The translations under genes and the position numbers were made by a program. Below the pieces are notes generated by a model. The model did not search any database, was not told the origin of the DNA, and was given only the letters and a program-made list of their open reading frames with translations. Below are positions 17,674 to 27,869 of a stretch of DNA of 64,000 nt, piece by piece. The DNA is from Stutzerimonas stutzeri (lineage in GTDB: Bacteria > Pseudomonadota > Gammaproteobacteria > Pseudomonadales > Pseudomonadaceae): assembly GCF_024451105.1 (NCBI RefSeq), contig NZ_JANGEY010000011.1, positions 19,302 through 83,301 of the forward strand. Reading direction: 5' to 3'. The first letter of the stretch is position 1. Each line of letters opens with the position of its first letter.

Positions 17674-19350
17674 GTGAACGTGAAACAGCAAAACCTGAAC
17701 ACCTGGTTCAAGAGCGGCACGCCCTGGGTGTGGATGACCGGCGGCGCGGTGTCGATCGCCGTGATCATGACCATCGGCCTGCTGGCGGTGATCGCCGTGC
17801 GCGGTCTCGGCCACTTCTGGCCGGCCGACGTGCTGCAGGCCGAATACCGGGTGCCCGGCCAGGAAGCCCGGCTGATCGCCGGCGAGGTGGTGGAGCGCGA
17901 GGAGGTGCCGCGCGCCCGCCTGGCCGCCAGCGGCCTGCCGGTGGACGCCGCCGGCGGCGAGTTCATGACCCGCGAGCTGCTCAAGGTCGGCAACCGCGAG
18001 GTGTTCGGCGCCGACTTCAGCTGGGTGGTCGGCGAGTGGCTGCACGAGCAGCGTACCCCGGAAAGCCTGGTGGTGCTCGAGCGCCGCGAGTGGGGCAACT
18101 TCTACGGCTACCTGCAGGCGGTCAAGGAGAACGGTCAGCCGGTCGCCGCAGGCGAGGCCGCCTGGGCCGAGCTGCAGGCGCGCCTGGAGCGCGTCGACGC
18201 GCTGCACGCGCAGATCCGTCGCCTCGAGAAGCGCGACATCGGCCGGATCAACGCCGGCCTCGAGCGCCTGCGCCTGGAGAGCCGCCGGCTGGAGCTGGCG
18301 GGCCGTCTGGACGCCGCCGCCCAGGCCGATCTGGACGCCGAGCGCGCCCGCTGGGATGCCGAGTACCGGGTGCTCGAGGCGCAGCTGGTCGAGCTGCAGC
18401 AGCAGTTCAACCGCGACAGCGCGGTGCTCGCGACCGTCGACGGCCGCGAGGTCGAGCTGAGCCTGGGCAAGGTGGTGCGCGCCTACCGGCCCAACGCCAT
18501 GGGCACCCTCGACAAGCTGGGCTTCTACTTCGCCAAGCTGTGGGAGTTCGTCAGCGACGAACCGCGCGAGGCCAACACCGAGGGCGGCATCTTCCCGGCG
18601 ATCTTCGGCACGGTGATGATGACCCTGATCATGGCGGTGATCGTCACCCCGTTCGGCGTGCTGGCCGCCATCTACCTGCGCGAGTACGCCAGGCAGGGCC
18701 CGCTGACCCGCATCATCCGCATCGCGGTGAACAACCTGGCCGGCGTGCCGTCGATCGTCTACGGGGTGTTCGGCCTGGGCTTCTTCGTCTACGTGCTGGG
18801 CGGTTCGATCGACCGGCTGTTCTTCCCCGAGGCCGCGCCGGCACCGACCTTCGGCACCCCGGGCCTGCTCTGGGCGTCGCTGACCCTGGCGATCCTCGCC
18901 GTGCCGGTGGTGATCGTCGCCACCGAGGAAGGCCTGGCGCGCATCCCGCGCGCCCTGCGCGAGGGCTCGCTGGCGCTCGGCGCGACCAAGGCCGAGACGC
19001 TGTGGAAGGTGGTGCTGCCGATGGCCAGCCCGGCGATGATGACCGGCCTGATCCTCGCCGTGGCGCGCGCCGCCGGCGAGGTGGCGCCGCTGATGCTGGT
19101 CGGCGTGGTCAAGCTGGCGCCGAGCCTGCCGGTGAGCGGCAACTACCCGTACCTGCACCTCGACCAGAAGATCATGCACCTGGGCTTCCACATCTACGAC
19201 GTCGGCTTCCAGAGCCCCAACGTCGAGGCCGCCCGCCCGCTGGTCTACGCCACCGCGCTGCTGCTGGTGCTGGTGATCGCCCTGCTCAACCTGAGCGCGG
19301 TGTACATCCGCAACCACCTGCGCGAGAAGTACAAGGCGCTCGACCACTGA
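17674..19350 (+). CDS. pstA: PstA phosphate ABC transporter permease, long form
   Basis: 558-residue partner permease of PstC, starting at GTG 17674 with GGAAAGG upstream, 22 bases after pstC. An N-terminal helix (about 17-40) precedes a hydrophilic region containing a coiled-coil-like stretch (about 165-265, rich in Leu, Arg and Glu). The permease core starts near GGIFPAIFGTVMMTLIMAVIVTPFGVLAAIYLREYA, with coupling loop REGSLALGATKAETLWKVVLP. Length is roughly twice that of E. coli PstA because of the extra N-terminal region, matching the long PstC beside it. Confidence 0.95.
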   Translation: MNVKQQNLNTWFKSGTPWVWMTGGAVSIAVIMTIGLLAVIAVRGLGHFWPADVLQAEYRVPGQEARLIAGEVVEREEVPRARLAASGLPVDAAGGEFMTRELLKVGNREVFGADFSWVVGEWLHEQRTPESLVVLERREWGNFYGYLQAVKENGQPVAAGEAAWAELQARLERVDALHAQIRRLEKRDIGRINAGLERLRLESRRLELAGRLDAAAQADLDAERARWDAEYRVLEAQLVELQQQFNRDSAVLATVDGREVELSLGKVVRAYRPNAMGTLDKLGFYFAKLWEFVSDEPREANTEGGIFPAIFGTVMMTLIMAVIVTPFGVLAAIYLREYARQGPLTRIIRIAVNNLAGVPSIVYGVFGLGFFVYVLGGSIDRLFFPEAAPAPTFGTPGLLWASLTLAILAVPVVIVATEEGLARIPRALREGSLALGATKAETLWKVVLPMASPAMMTGLILAVARAAGEVAPLMLVGVVKLAPSLPVSGNYPYLHLDQKIMHLGFHIYDVGFQSPNVEAARPLVYATALLLVLVIALLNLSAVYIRNHLREKYKALDH

Positions 19351-19420
19351 CCGATTTCCGCCGCTGCGGCGGGCCACCGGGCCCGCGCGGCCACCGCATT
19401 GACAGCGTAGGGAGTTTCCC

Positions 19421-20254
19421 ATGCAGCAGAACGCACACACCCACGGCATCAGCCTCGACAGCCTGGGCCGCAAGAAGCAGACCCTCGACCTGGCCAGCGA
19501 GCCGGTGGCCCTCGAGGTGCCCGGCCTGAACCTCTACTACGGCGACAAACAGGCGCTGTACGACGTGCGGATGAACATCCCGCGCAACCGCGTCACCGCC
19601 TTCATCGGACCAAGCGGCTGCGGCAAGTCGACCCTGCTGCGCACCTTCAACCGGATGAACGACCTGGTCGACGGCTGCCGGGTGGAAGGCGAGATCCGCC
19701 TCGACGGCAAGGACATCTACGCCAAGGGCGTCGACGTCGCCGAGCTGCGCCGCCGCGTCGGCATGGTGTTCCAGAAGCCCAACCCGTTCCCCAAGAGCAT
19801 CTACGAGAACGTGGTCTACGGCCTGCGCCTGCAGGGCATCAACCAGAAGCGCGTGCTCGACGAGACGGTGGAGTGGGCGCTGAAGAGCGCGGCGCTGTGG
19901 GACGAGGTCAAGGACCGCCTGCACGACTCGGCCCTCGGCCTCTCCGGTGGCCAGCAGCAGCGTCTGGTGATCGCCCGCACCGTGGCCGTGCAGCCGGAAG
20001 TGCTGCTGCTCGACGAGCCCTGCTCGGCGCTCGACCCGATCTCCACCCTCAAGGTCGAGGAGCTGATCAACGAGCTCAAGGGCCAGTACACCATCGTCAT
20101 CGTCACCCACAACATGCAGCAGGCGGCGCGCGTCTCCGACTACACCGCGTTCATGTACATGGGCAAGCTGATCGAGTTCGGCGACACCGACACCCTGTTC
20201 ACCAACCCGGCGAAGAAGCAGACCGAGGACTACATCACCGGTCGCTACGGCTAG
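19421..20254 (+). CDS. pstB: PstB phosphate ABC transporter ATPase
   Basis: 277-residue ATP-binding subunit that powers phosphate import and helps signal phosphate status to PhoR through PhoU. Walker A is GPSGCGKST, the signature is [14 protein letters not shown], Walker B is [12 protein letters not shown], and the H-loop is VTHNMQQ. About 26 residues precede the usual PstB N-terminus. It lies 70 bases after pstA and 146 before phoU in one orientation. Confidence 0.97.
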   Translation: MQQNAHTHGISLDSLGRKKQTLDLASEPVALEVPGLNLYYGDKQALYDVRMNIPRNRVTAFIGPSGCGKSTLLRTFNRMNDLVDGCRVEGEIRLDGKDIYAKGVDVAELRRRVGMVFQKPNPFPKSIYENVVYGLRLQGINQKRVLDETVEWALKSAALWDEVKDRLHDSALGLSGGQQQRLVIARTVAVQPEVLLLDEPCSALDPISTLKVEELINELKGQYTIVIVTHNMQQAARVSDYTAFMYMGKLIEFGDTDTLFTNPAKKQTEDYITGRYG

Positions 20255-20400
20255 TGGCCATGGCAAATCGCGCCGGGTTGCGGCGACGACGTTTGCCGTA
20301 CGGGTTGTGTACCGTCTGCGTCGCCTCCTAGCCCGACACCCTTTTCCAGGGGCCACTTCGTCATCCTGCCTGGGCATCCGCTCTCATCGAGGGTTTGTAC

Positions 20401-21117
20401 ATGATCAACAAAGACAGCCTTTCCCATCACATCTCCGCCCAGTTCAACGCCGAGCTGGAGGAGGTTCGCAGCCACCTGCTGGCCATGGGCGGCCTGGTCG
20501 AGAAGCAGGTCAGCGACGCGGTCAGCGCGCTGGTCGAGGCCGACTCCGGTCTGGCCCAGCAGGTGCGCGACGTCGACGCGCTGATCAACCAGATGGAGCG
20601 CGACATCGACGAGGAGTGCGTGCGCATCCTCGCCCGCCGTCAGCCGGCCGCCTCCGACCTGCGGCTGATCATCAGCATCTCCAAGTCGGTGATCGACCTC
20701 GAGCGGATCGGCGACGAGGCGACCAAGATCGCCAAGCGCGCCATCGACCTCTGCGAGGAGGGCGTGGCGCCCAAGGGCTACGTGGAGATCCGCCACATCG
20801 GCGAGCAGGTGCGCAAGATGGTCCAGGAGGCGCTGGACGCCTTCGCCCGCTTCGACGCCGACCTGGCCCTGTCGGTGGCCCAGTACGACAAGATCGTCGA
20901 CCGCGAGTACAAGAGCGCGCTGCGCGAGCTGGCCACCTACATGATGGAGGATCCGCGCTCGATCTCCCGGGTGCTCAGCGTGATCTGGGCGCTGCGCTCG
21001 CTGGAGCGGATCGGCGACCATGCGCGCAACATCGCCGAACTGGTGATCTACCTGGTGCGCGGCACCGACGTGCGGCATACCGGGCTGGCCAAGCAGGGGC
21101 CGGTCGAGCAGGGCTGA
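20401..21117 (+). CDS. phoU: PhoU phosphate-signalling regulator
   Basis: 238-residue protein of two PhoU repeats (about 15-105 and 120-220), each with the metal-binding E/D pattern seen in ERIGDEATKIAKRA and ERIGDHARNIAELV. It links the Pst transporter to the PhoR kinase and keeps the Pho regulon off when phosphate is plentiful. ATG at 20401 with GAGGG upstream is preferred to TTG at 20395. It is last in the pstCAB-phoU run. Confidence 0.96.
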   Translation: MINKDSLSHHISAQFNAELEEVRSHLLAMGGLVEKQVSDAVSALVEADSGLAQQVRDVDALINQMERDIDEECVRILARRQPAASDLRLIISISKSVIDLERIGDEATKIAKRAIDLCEEGVAPKGYVEIRHIGEQVRKMVQEALDAFARFDADLALSVAQYDKIVDREYKSALRELATYMMEDPRSISRVLSVIWALRSLERIGDHARNIAELVIYLVRGTDVRHTGLAKQGPVEQG

Positions 21118-21254
21118 TCATCGGGCGGCACCGGTTTGATCTGGATCAGCCCGGCGCACGACGCCGTTCACAACGGTGCCGAACGCGTCTCGCCCGGGCG
21201 CGGGCCGGCCTGTTAGGCTTGGCCCGTCTTCCGCCCTGCTGACAGCGTGCCATC

Positions 21255-22178
21255 ATGCCCGTCCGCTTCCTCCTGTTCGGCTCGCTGCTCGCCGGCCTGG
21301 CCGCCCCGGCCGGCGCGCTGACCGTCTACAAGCACGTCGACGCCAACGGCGTGGTCACCTACAGCGACCAGGCCATGCCCGGCGCACGGTTGTTCCGGAT
21401 TCCGGCGCCCGGCCAGCGCGCCGCGCTGCCGGCCCTCGACGAGCCGCTGGACTACCGGGTGCGCCTGGACACCCACCGGCATGCCGCGGGCGAGACCCTG
21501 CGGGTGCACAACGAGATGTTCGCCCCGGTGGAGATCGAGCTGCGTCTCGAGGAGCTGGACAACGTCAGCGGAGCGCCGGAGCGGCCGCTGCGCTGGATCC
21601 TGCCGCCGCGCAGCCAGATCCGCCTGCTGACCCTGGCGCCGCGCGACCCGTCCCGGCCGCTGCGCTACACGCCGAAGCTGACCCATGCCCTTGGCGACCC
21701 GCGCCTGTTGCCCAGGCCCTACCGCTATCCGCTGCCCTGGGTCGGCGGACCGTTCCGCAAGACCCAGGGCGCCAACGGCAGCTACAGCCACTTCACCGCC
21801 AAGGGCCGCTACGCGGTGGACATCGCCATGCCCGAGGGCACGCCGATCCTCGCCGCGCGCGCCGGCGTGGTGGTCGCCACCCTCAACGACCAGGCCGGCG
21901 CCGGCCCCAATCCGGCCGGCAACTTCGTGCGGATCCTCCACGACGACGGCACCATGGGCGTCTACCTGCACCTGCAGCGGGGCTCGCTGCAGGTGGCGCC
22001 GGGGCAGCGGGTGCGCGCCGGGGCGCGCATCGCCGCCTCCGGCAACACCGGACGCAGCACCGGCCCGCACCTGCACTTCGTGGTGCAGCGCAACGTCGGT
22101 CTGGCGGTGGAGTCGATCCCCTTCCAGTTCGCCCAGCCGGTGGACAGCCTGCCGAACTTCGCGGTCGGCGGTGACTGA
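21255..22178 (+). CDS. Secreted M23-family peptidase with N-terminal DUF4124 domain
   Basis: 307 residues. The signal peptide ends near PAGA, followed by a DUF4124 segment (about 22-50: LTVYKHVDANGVVTYSDQAMPGARL). The C-terminal LytM/M23 domain (about 160-285) has the zinc ligands H179 (SYSHF) and D189 (YAVDIAMPEG), plus H239 and H272/H274 (PHLHF). This residue set predicts an active zinc endopeptidase acting on peptidoglycan cross-links in the periplasm. It sits between phoU and phoR but faces phoR, with 39 bases between their ends. Its own promoter was not identified. Confidence 0.88.
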   Translation: MPVRFLLFGSLLAGLAAPAGALTVYKHVDANGVVTYSDQAMPGARLFRIPAPGQRAALPALDEPLDYRVRLDTHRHAAGETLRVHNEMFAPVEIELRLEELDNVSGAPERPLRWILPPRSQIRLLTLAPRDPSRPLRYTPKLTHALGDPRLLPRPYRYPLPWVGGPFRKTQGANGSYSHFTAKGRYAVDIAMPEGTPILAARAGVVVATLNDQAGAGPNPAGNFVRILHDDGTMGVYLHLQRGSLQVAPGQRVRAGARIAASGNTGRSTGPHLHFVVQRNVGLAVESIPFQFAQPVDSLPNFAVGGD

Positions 22179-22217
22179 CTGCAGCCTGTCTCCGCCGGTC
22201 GTTCGAGGGCAGGGCGG

Positions 22218-23534
22218 TCAAGGCGCGCCGGGCCGCCCTCGGCGGGCGATCTGCCGGGCCTGGAAGTGGCAGGTGAAGGTGCTGCCCTTGCCCGGGGTGC
22301 TGTCGACCTGCAGCTGGCCGTGGTGGTGGATCAGTACGTGCTTGACGATGGCCAGGCCCAGGCCGGTGCCGCCGGTGTTCGCCGAGCGGCTGGCGTCGAC
22401 CCGGTAGAAGCGCTCGGTGAGGCGCGGGATGTGCTTGGCCTCGATGCCCACGCCGCTGTCCTGCACGGCCAGGTGCGCCCCGGCCTGGTCGGCCCACCAG
22501 CGCACGCGGATCTCGCCGCCCGCGGGGCTGTACTTGACCGCGTTGAACACCAGGTTGGAGAAGGCGCTGCGCAGCTCGCTCTCGCTGCCCTTGAGCTGCA
22601 CCGCGGGGTCGGCCTCGAGATGGATGCGGTGGCGCTCGGCGGACAGCGCGCGGGCATCGGCGACGATGCTGTGCAGCAGCAGGTCGATCGCCACCGGCTT
22701 GTTGTCGTCGGGGTAGCTGGCCGCCTCCAGGCGGGCCAGCAGCAGCAGGTCGTTGAGCAGGTTCTGCATCCGCGCGCCCTGCTGCTGCATCTGCTGCAGG
22801 GCGCGGCGCCAGCGCGGCTGGATGGCGTCGACGTTGTCGAGCAGGGTCTCCAGGTAGCCGGTCAGCACGGTCAGCGGCGTGCGCAGCTCGTGGGAGACGT
22901 TGGCGACGAAGTCCTTGCGCATCTGCTCGAGCTGGTGGACGCGGGTCACGTCGCGCACCAGCAGCAGGTGCTCGCCGTTGCCGTAGACGGTCAGCTGGAA
23001 CTGCAGGCGCACGTGGTCGTTGACCGGCGAGGGCAGTTCCAGCGGCTCGCGGTAGTTCTGCTGCTCGAAGTACTCCTTGAAGTGCGGATGGCGCACCAGG
23101 TTGGTGATCGGCTGGCCGCCGTCCTGCTTGCGCTTGAGGCCGAGCAGGGTGCCGGCGGCGCGGTTCCACCATTCCAGGTTGCCCTGGCGGTCGAGCATCA
23201 CCACCGCGTCCTTGAGCGCCGCGGTGGACTCCTGGACGCGGTCGATCACCGCCTGCAGGCGGCCGCGAGCGCGCTGGTTGCGCTTTTGCAGGTGGTAGAT
23301 CTGGTCGAACACCTCGCCCCACAGGCCGGAGCTTTCCGGCGGCAGCTCGTCGGGGCCGGCGCTCTTCAGCCAGTGGTGCAGGCGCAGCAGCTGGCGCAGG
23401 TTCCAGTACAGGTAGCCGGCCAGCCCGGCGGCCAGCGCCCAGGCGTACTGGCCGGTGATCAGGCCGAGCAGCAGGCAGGCGCCGAGCAGCAGCAGCAGGC
23501 GGCGGATCAGGATGCCGCGCCAGTCGTGGTTCAC
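22218..23534 (-). CDS. phoR: PhoR phosphate-responsive sensor histidine kinase
   Basis: 438-residue membrane kinase that phosphorylates PhoB when phosphate is scarce. Two N-terminal helices (about 10-28 and 30-46) with almost no periplasmic loop fit PhoR, which senses through PstSCAB-PhoU. A PAS domain (about 95-195) follows. The HisKA box is FVANVSHELRTPLTVLTGYL with H215, and the ATPase part has NLVFNAVKYSP, DSGVGIE and GGTGLGLAIVKHV. It lies 55 bases downstream of phoB in the same operon. Confidence 0.96.
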   Translation of the reverse strand: MNHDWRGILIRRLLLLLGACLLLGLITGQYAWALAAGLAGYLYWNLRQLLRLHHWLKSAGPDELPPESSGLWGEVFDQIYHLQKRNQRARGRLQAVIDRVQESTAALKDAVVMLDRQGNLEWWNRAAGTLLGLKRKQDGGQPITNLVRHPHFKEYFEQQNYREPLELPSPVNDHVRLQFQLTVYGNGEHLLLVRDVTRVHQLEQMRKDFVANVSHELRTPLTVLTGYLETLLDNVDAIQPRWRRALQQMQQQGARMQNLLNDLLLLARLEAASYPDDNKPVAIDLLLHSIVADARALSAERHRIHLEADPAVQLKGSESELRSAFSNLVFNAVKYSPAGGEIRVRWWADQAGAHLAVQDSGVGIEAKHIPRLTERFYRVDASRSANTGGTGLGLAIVKHVLIHHHGQLQVDSTPGKGSTFTCHFQARQIARRGRPGAP

Positions 23535-23589
23535 CTTGCGATCCTTGTGCAGCGGCCGCGTGCGGGCGGCGGGGTCCGGCGGCCGGGGG

Positions 23590-24279
23590 TCAGCCCTTGG
23601 TGGAGAAACGATAGCCGGTGCCGCGCACCGTCTGCACCAGGTTTTCGCAGCTCTCGCCGAGCGCCTTGCGCAGGCGGCGGATGTGCACGTCGACGGTGCG
23701 CTCCTCGACGTAGACGTTGCCGCCCCAGACCTGGTCGAGCAGCTGGCTGCGCGTGTAGGCGCGCTCCTGGTGGGTCATGAAGAACTGCAGCAGCCGGTAT
23801 TCGGTGGGGCCCATCTCGGCCGGCCGGCCGTCGATGGTGACGCGGTGGCTGAGCGGGTCGAGGACCAGCGGGCCGACCTCGATCGGCGTCTCGCCGTCGC
23901 CGGCCCCGGCGCGGCGCAGCACAGCCTTGAGGCGGGCGACCAGCTCGCGCGGCGAGAACGGCTTGGTGATGTAGTCGTCGGCGCCGACCTCCAGGCCCTG
24001 GATCTTGTTGTCCTCCTCGCCCTTGGCGGTGAGCATGATGATCGGCGTGTCGGCGGTGCGCTCGTCGCGCTTGAGGCGCCGGGCCAGCTCGATGCCGGAG
24101 GTGCCGGGCAGCATCCAGTCGAGCAGGATCAGGTCGGGCTTGCGGTCGACGATCAGCGCGTGGGCCTGCTGGCTGTTCTCCGCCTCGAGGCACTCGTAGC
24201 CGGCCATTTCCAGGGCGACGGCGATCATTTCGCGGATCGGCGCTTCGTCGTCAACGATGAGGATGGATTTGCCAACCAT
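23590..24279 (-). CDS. phoB: PhoB response regulator
   Basis: 229-residue OmpR/PhoB-family activator. The receiver domain (1-120) has acidic D10/D11, phosphorylation site D54 ([10 protein letters not shown]), T/K switch residues in IIMLTAKGE and ITKPFS. The winged-helix domain (about 130-229) includes [15 protein letters not shown], the DNA-recognition helix that reads Pho boxes. ATG at 24277-24279 gives exactly the length of E. coli PhoB. A three-heptad Pho-box lies 39 bases upstream of the start, indicating autoregulation. Confidence 0.97.
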   Translation of the reverse strand: MVGKSILIVDDEAPIREMIAVALEMAGYECLEAENSQQAHALIVDRKPDLILLDWMLPGTSGIELARRLKRDERTADTPIIMLTAKGEEDNKIQGLEVGADDYITKPFSPRELVARLKAVLRRAGAGDGETPIEVGPLVLDPLSHRVTIDGRPAEMGPTEYRLLQFFMTHQERAYTRSQLLDQVWGGNVYVEERTVDVHIRRLRKALGESCENLVQTVRGTGYRFSTKG

Positions 24280-24317
24280 GGGGCGGTCTCTGTATTCCGT
24301 GGCGATGCCGGCATTAC

Positions 24318-24346
24318 ATAACGGAATTATTGCAGCGATGTGACAC
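24318..24346 (-). promoter_or_regulatory. Pho-box array upstream of phoB
   Basis: Read on the minus strand, heptads GTGTCAC (24346-24340), CTGCAAT (24335-24329) and CCGTTAT (24324-24318) have exact 11-base spacing. This matches known PhoB autoregulation of phoBR. Confidence 0.8.
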
Positions 24347-24487
24347 ACGGACGCCGGGATGTCTGGCGCGGGCCTTCGGCTATGCTGGAAGAGCCCGCCG
24401 GCGCGCGTCGGCGGCCGATGCCCGGCGTGCCCTGCGCCGCTGTCTCGCGTGCGCCGTGCCCTTCCCCTTCCAGCGAGGAGAGCCGCG

Positions 24488-24865
24488 ATGCTCACAATCC
24501 CCAAGACCCTGCCGGCGCTGGCCGGCGCCGCCCTGCTGGCGCTGCTGGGCCAGGCCTGGGCGGCCGAACCGGCGATGGTCAAGGATGGCATGCTGGTCGA
24601 CGCCCGGGGCATGACCCTGTACACCTTCGACAAGGACAGTCCGGGGCGCTCGCTGTGCAACGATACCTGCGCCATCAACTGGCCGCCGCTGGTGGCCACC
24701 GCCGACGCCGAGGGCGGCGGCCAGTGGAGCGTGCTGCAGCGCGACGACGGCAGCTGGCAGTGGGCCTACGCCGGCCGGCCGCTGTACACCTTCGTCCAGG
24801 ACCGCCAGCCGGGCGACACCCTCGGCGACGGCCGGATGGGCGCCTGGCGCGTCGCCCGGCCGTAG
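24488..24865 (+). CDS. Secreted lipoprotein_15-like repeat protein (COG4315)
   Basis: 125-residue exported protein. The signal peptide runs to QAWA; ATG at 24488 has GAGGAG upstream. The mature part has two copies of the COG4315/PF03640 repeat: [36 protein letters not shown], then [35 protein letters not shown]. One cysteine pair in the first repeat (CNDTC) could form a disulfide or bind metal. The function of the family is not known. It is divergent from phoB and runs toward ubiA, which is on the other strand 16 bases away. Confidence 0.85.
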   Translation: MLTIPKTLPALAGAALLALLGQAWAAEPAMVKDGMLVDARGMTLYTFDKDSPGRSLCNDTCAINWPPLVATADAEGGGQWSVLQRDDGSWQWAYAGRPLYTFVQDRQPGDTLGDGRMGAWRVARP

Positions 24866-24881
24866 CGCCGTCGGCCGCCGC

Positions 24882-25772
24882 TCAGCGCAGGGCGAAGTCG
24901 GCGACGGTGCCGACGAGGATCGCCAGGCCGGCCCAGTGGTTGTGCAGGAAGGCGCGGAAGCAGGCCAGGCGCTCGCGCGAACGGGTGCTCCGGTACTCCC
25001 AGACGAAGCAGCCGGCGGCGGCCGCCAGACCGAGGTGGTAGTACATGCCCAGCTCGAAGCGTGCTGCGGCGAGCAGCAGGCAGAGCAGGCTGAGCCCCTG
25101 GAGAAGGGCGATCATCGCGCGGTCGGCTTCGCCGAACAGGATGGCGGTGGACTTCACGCCGATCTTCAGGTCGTCGTCGCGGTCGGTCATCGCGTAGTAG
25201 GTGTCGTAGGCGACGGTCCACAGCAGGTTGGCCAGGTACAGCAGGCCGGCCGCCGCCGGCAGGCTGCCGGCCTCGGCGGTGAAGGTCATCAGGATGCCCC
25301 AGGAGTAGGCGGCGCCGAGCGCCACCTGCGGCAGGTGGGTGTGGCGCTTCATGAACGGGTAGAGCGCGGCCAGCGCCAGCGCGCCGAACGACAGCCAGAC
25401 GGTGGTCGCGTTGGTCAGCAGCACCAGGACGAAGGCTGCCGCCATCAGCACGGCGAAGGTCGCCAGCGCCTCGCGCGGACTCACCCGGCCGCTGGCCAGC
25501 GGCCGCTCGCGGGTGCGCTCGACGTGGCCGTCGAAGCGGCGGTCGGCGAAGTCGTTGATCGCGCAGCCGGCCGAGCGGGTCAGCACCACGCCGCAGGCGA
25601 AGATCAGCAGGTTGGCCAGCGAGGGCACGCCGCCTGCGGCGATCCACAGCGCGCTGAGGGTCGGCCAGAGCAGCAGGTAGATGCCGATCGGCCGGTTCAG
25701 CCGGGTCAGGTCGATGAAGTCCTGGGCGCGCGGGTGCAGGCGGGCCAGGGGCTTGAGCAGGGATGTGGACAT
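24882..25772 (-). CDS. ubiA: UbiA 4-hydroxybenzoate polyprenyltransferase
   Basis: 296-residue integral-membrane prenyltransferase that attaches the polyprenyl tail to 4-hydroxybenzoate in ubiquinone synthesis. The two Asp-rich motifs are present: NDFADRRFD and [16 protein letters not shown], binding the Mg-pyrophosphate. ATG at 25770-25772 ([19 protein letters not shown]) is chosen from family length. It is usually directly downstream of ubiC in Pseudomonas; here an opposite-strand GGDEF gene is interposed, so ubiA must rely on its own promoter in the 197-base gap. Confidence 0.96.
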   Translation of the reverse strand: MSTSLLKPLARLHPRAQDFIDLTRLNRPIGIYLLLWPTLSALWIAAGGVPSLANLLIFACGVVLTRSAGCAINDFADRRFDGHVERTRERPLASGRVSPREALATFAVLMAAAFVLVLLTNATTVWLSFGALALAALYPFMKRHTHLPQVALGAAYSWGILMTFTAEAGSLPAAAGLLYLANLLWTVAYDTYYAMTDRDDDLKIGVKSTAILFGEADRAMIALLQGLSLLCLLLAAARFELGMYYHLGLAAAAGCFVWEYRSTRSRERLACFRAFLHNHWAGLAILVGTVADFALR

Positions 25773-25969
25773 CGCGGGCCTCCCGGTGGCGAAGGGCTGG
25801 ATTATAGGGCCTGCACCGGGCAATGGCCGGTCCGCGGAGCGAGACGGTTGTCTGACGTCAAACTGGTTTTTTTCTGCGGGCGCCTTCACACTTCCGTCAT
25901 CCGCTGCGTTCCGGGCCGCCTGCCGGCCCGCGCCCCAGGGCGTGCGCAGCTGCCACCGGGGCTGAATCC

Positions 25970-27292
25970 ATGCAGGAAGAGAAAATCTCGCCGGGCTCCC
26001 GCGCGGAGCCGCCGCAAGCCGTCGAAGCCGACCCGCTCCGCCTCGGGCCGGCCAGGCTCGCCGCGCTGATCCGCGCGGCGCTCGAACAGTCGTTCAACGC
26101 CGTGCTGGTCACCGACGCCGGGGACGGCGAGGGCGGCCCGCGCATCCTCTACGCCAACCCGGCGTTCTGCCGGATGAGCGGCTATCGCGAGGAGGAGCTG
26201 CTCGGCTGCTCGCCGCGCCTGTTGCAGGGGCCGCTGACCAACGGCGACGTGCTCGCCGAGCTGCGCGAGTGCCTGCGCGGCGGGCGCTACTTCCAGGGCT
26301 CCACCGTCAACTACCGCAAGGACGGCAGCCCCTACACGGTGGAGTGGAACATCTCGCCGGTGCGCAACGAGGCGGGTCGGGTCACCCACTTCGTCTCGGT
26401 GCAGCAGGACATCGGCGGCCTGGTCGCCACCCAGCGTTCCAGCCAGCTGCTGGCGCACGCCCTGGACGTGGCCCAGGACGCGATCTTCATCACCGACACC
26501 GAAGGGGCGATCGTCTTCGCCAACCAGGGCTTCGAGCAGGTCACCGGCTACAGCCCCGCCGAGGTGCTCGGCCGCACTCCGGCCCTGCTGCGCTCCGGCG
26601 CCCAGGACAGCGCCTTCTACCGCCGCCTGTGGCGCAGCCTCAAGGCCGGGCAGACCTTCCGCGCCACCGTGGTCAACCGTCACAAGAGCGGCCGGCTGAT
26701 CCACTGCGAGGAAACCATCACCCCGGTGCACGGCGACGGCGGCACGCTCAGCCACTTCGTCAGCATCATCAAGGATCTCACCGAGCGGGTGCAGGCCGAG
26801 CAGGCGCTGCGCGAGCAGGCCTCGCTGGACCCGCTGACCGGCCTGCTGAACCGGCGCTCCGGCGAGCTGCAACTGGAGAAGGCCTACCTCGCCTGGCGCG
26901 AGGGGCGCGCGCCCTTCTGCGTGCTGCTCGCCGACGTCGACCACTTCAAGGCGATCAACGACACCTGGGGACACCCGGCCGGCGACGCCGTCCTGCAGGG
27001 CGTCGCTCGCCTGCTGCGCTCCGGCGTGCGCGCCACCGACAGCGTGGCGCGCTGGGGCGGCGAGGAGTTCCTGCTGGTGCTGCCGTACTGCGAGCTGGCG
27101 GCGGCGCAGCGTCTCGGCGAGCACCTGCGCATGCGGCTGGAGCGCACTCCCCAGGCGCAGGCGGGGCGGGTCACGCTGTCCGTCGGGGTGGCGCAGATCG
27201 AGGATCAGGAGACCCTGGTCGGGCTGATCGCGCGGGTCGACCGCGCCCTCTACCGGGCCAAGAAGGAAGGCCGCAACCGGGTGTGCGGCTGA
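25970..27292 (+). CDS. PAS-PAS-GGDEF diguanylate cyclase
   Basis: 440-residue soluble protein predicted to make cyclic-di-GMP. PAS1 (about 35-150) has a LOV-like look ([26 protein letters not shown]) but lacks the photoactive cysteine at the GxNCRFLQ position, so it should not be a flavin photosensor of the usual kind. PAS2 spans about 155-275. The GGDEF domain (about 285-440) has an intact GGEEF (363-367) and an RxxD inhibitory site at 354-357. No membrane segments are seen. It sits on the plus strand between ubiC and ubiA, splitting a normally contiguous pair. Confidence 0.9.
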   Translation: MQEEKISPGSRAEPPQAVEADPLRLGPARLAALIRAALEQSFNAVLVTDAGDGEGGPRILYANPAFCRMSGYREEELLGCSPRLLQGPLTNGDVLAELRECLRGGRYFQGSTVNYRKDGSPYTVEWNISPVRNEAGRVTHFVSVQQDIGGLVATQRSSQLLAHALDVAQDAIFITDTEGAIVFANQGFEQVTGYSPAEVLGRTPALLRSGAQDSAFYRRLWRSLKAGQTFRATVVNRHKSGRLIHCEETITPVHGDGGTLSHFVSIIKDLTERVQAEQALREQASLDPLTGLLNRRSGELQLEKAYLAWREGRAPFCVLLADVDHFKAINDTWGHPAGDAVLQGVARLLRSGVRATDSVARWGGEEFLLVLPYCELAAAQRLGEHLRMRLERTPQAQAGRVTLSVGVAQIEDQETLVGLIARVDRALYRAKKEGRNRVCG

Positions 27293-27320
27293 GCCCCGGC
27301 GGAGCGCCGAGGCGCAGGGT

Positions 27321-27869
27321 TCAGCGACCGTCGCCGTCGGCCTGCCAGAGCGCCGGCAGGAACACCTCGGCGACCAGTACGCCGAGCGCGCCGCGGCGGA
27401 ACAGCGAGCGGCGTCCCCACAGGCCTGCGGCGCGCACTGCCGGCGGCAGCAGCCCGGCCGGATAGCGGCAGGCCTCGATCGGCTGGCGGACGAAGGCCGG
27501 GTCGCGGAACAGCAGATGGCCGAGCGAGGTGCTGCCGAGGCGATCGAGCGCGAAGGGATGCGCCTCGAGCGCCGCGCGCGCCGCCACGCTGCGGGCGAAC
27601 ACCCAGGGCTGGCCGGCGCCGTGCAGGTAGACCTCGCGCACCCAGCCCTCGCTGCCGGCGGGCACGCCCAGGGCGGTGCACTCGTCGTCGCGCAGGGTCT
27701 GCCAGCCCTCGGCCAGCGGCTCGACGGCGAAGCGCCCGCCGCTGAGCACGGTGAGGCGGCGGGTCAGCGAGCCCTGCTCGTTCAGCCAGTCGAGCTGGTG
27801 CGGCGCGGGGGCGGGATGCAGTCGATCGATGGCCAGCCAGAGCGGGCTGGCGCAGGTGGTCTGGGACAC
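27321..27869 (-). CDS. ubiC: UbiC chorismate pyruvate-lyase
   Basis: 182 residues, GTG start at 27867-27869. The enzyme converts chorismate to 4-hydroxybenzoate and pyruvate, the first committed step of ubiquinone synthesis. Family features are WLNEQGSLTRRL (N-terminal substrate region), R-rich VREVYLHGAGQPWVFARSV and the C-terminal LWGRRSLFRRGALGVLVAEVFLP. The gene is 28 bases past the convergent end of the diguanylate cyclase gene, on the opposite strand. Its product feeds UbiA. Confidence 0.93.
   Translation of the reverse strand: MSQTTCASPLWLAIDRLHPAPAPHQLDWLNEQGSLTRRLTVLSGGRFAVEPLAEGWQTLRDDECTALGVPAGSEGWVREVYLHGAGQPWVFARSVAARAALEAHPFALDRLGSTSLGHLLFRDPAFVRQPIEACRYPAGLLPPAVRAAGLWGRRSLFRRGALGVLVAEVFLPALWQADGDGR

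Noticed and set aside
15318..18098. 926-residue minus-strand open frame across pstC and pstA
   Set aside because: High-GC antisense shadow; the opposite strand encodes recognisable PstC and PstA with proper motifs, while this frame has no domain and is rich in His, Gln, Ala and Arg.
26150..26260. LOV photosensor domain in the diguanylate cyclase
   Set aside because: The block around [10 protein letters not shown] lacks the cysteine that forms the flavin adduct, so a typical LOV photocycle is not supported.
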